5,800 nt of DNA from Polyangiaceae bacterium (GTDB taxonomy: Bacteria > Myxococcota_A > Polyangia > Polyangiales > Polyangiaceae). Position 1 is the stretch's first letter, and each line of letters begins with the position of its first letter. The stretch covers positions 1-5,800 of the forward strand of contig JAICXU010000243.1 in NCBI GenBank assembly GCA_025934595.1. The letters are read 5' to 3'. A program made the translations under genes and the position numbers. Under the pieces are notes generated by a model. It ran no database searches, was not told the origin of the DNA, and saw only the letters and a program-made list of their open reading frames with translations. Shown here in pieces: positions 5,520-5,800 of this stretch.

Positions 5520-5800
5520 CCAAGAGCCCCGATAGCGCTGCGCCCACCGTTCGTCTTTCGGCCGTTCCGGCTCAGAAACAGCTTGTTTTTTCGGGTATTC
5601 AGCCGTCGGGCGAGCTTCATATCGGCAACTACTTGGGGGCCGTGCGCACGTGGCAGAAAATGGTGGAGGATCAAAAAGAAGATTTGATCTTCTGCATCGT
5701 CGACGCGCACGCCATCACGCAGCCGTACGATCCCGTCGAGCTCGTGGCGCGCACCATCCGCCTCGCCGGAGATCTCATCGCGTGCGGCGTCGATCCCGAG
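5516..5800 (+). CDS. trpS: Tryptophan--tRNA ligase, N-terminal part (3' partial)
   Basis: This class I aminoacyl-tRNA synthetase activates tryptophan with ATP and charges tRNA-Trp. The 95 codons in the window start with GTG and carry about 22 poorly conserved residues (TKSPDSAAPTVRLSAVPAQ). Then comes LVFSGIQPSGELHIGNYLGA, the hallmark opening of bacterial TrpS. HIGN (35-38) is the ATP-binding HIGH-type motif and the GIQPSG stretch precedes it. CIVDAHAITQPYDP follows, matching the family's (V/I)VDxHAIT(x)PxDP segment near the Trp site. The KMSKS motif and the C-terminal half lie beyond the window. The GTG overlaps the peroxiredoxin TGA (GTGA, 5516-5519), which points to co-transcription and translational coupling. 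The 22-residue N-terminal extension relative to short TrpS proteins may be real or, less likely, a start-site artefact; no other start is available. Confidence 0.95.
   Translation, partial: MTKSPDSAAPTVRLSAVPAQKQLVFSGIQPSGELHIGNYLGAVRTWQKMVEDQKEDLIFCIVDAHAITQPYDPVELVARTIRLAGDLIACGVDPE

Overview
The window is a GC-rich, gene-dense piece of bacterial chromosome. The G/C-biased third codon positions, a secreted trypsin-like protease, and a chemoreceptor whose Ser/Glu-rich coiled-coil repeats resemble those of deltaproteobacterial receptors suggest the Myxococcota (perhaps Polyangia). This lineage call is an inference from sequence style, not from a marker gene comparison. No RNA gene, insertion sequence, integrase or CRISPR array is visible.

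Layout: (1) 1-240 (+) is the 3' end of a trypsin-family serine protease, cut by the window edge. (2) 316-2145 (+) is a complete glmS. (3) After a short convergent gap holding a hairpin comes a minus-strand pair, transcribed from 4754 down to 2176: a beta-class DNA methyltransferase whose stop overlaps (ATGA) the start of a membrane-anchored methyl-accepting chemotaxis protein. The chemoreceptor is cut in two by one in-frame TAA at 3288-3286. (4) From a divergent 114-nt promoter region, 4869-5519 (+) encodes a BCP/PrxQ peroxiredoxin with an extra lysine-rich tail. Its stop overlaps (GTGA) the start of trpS, which runs off the window at 5800.

Most genes are housekeeping: amino-sugar synthesis for the cell wall, peroxide detoxification and tryptophan tRNA charging. 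The unusual points are three. First, the internal stop falls exactly where four neighbouring 28-residue repeat blocks carry Glu, so a single G-to-T change from GAA explains it. Second, the peroxiredoxin carries a roughly 50-residue tail that is half lysine, resembling histone-H1-like nucleic-acid-binding tails. Third, an apparently solitary DNA methyltransferase is translationally linked to a chemoreceptor. I see no convincing wholly new defence or mobile system here.
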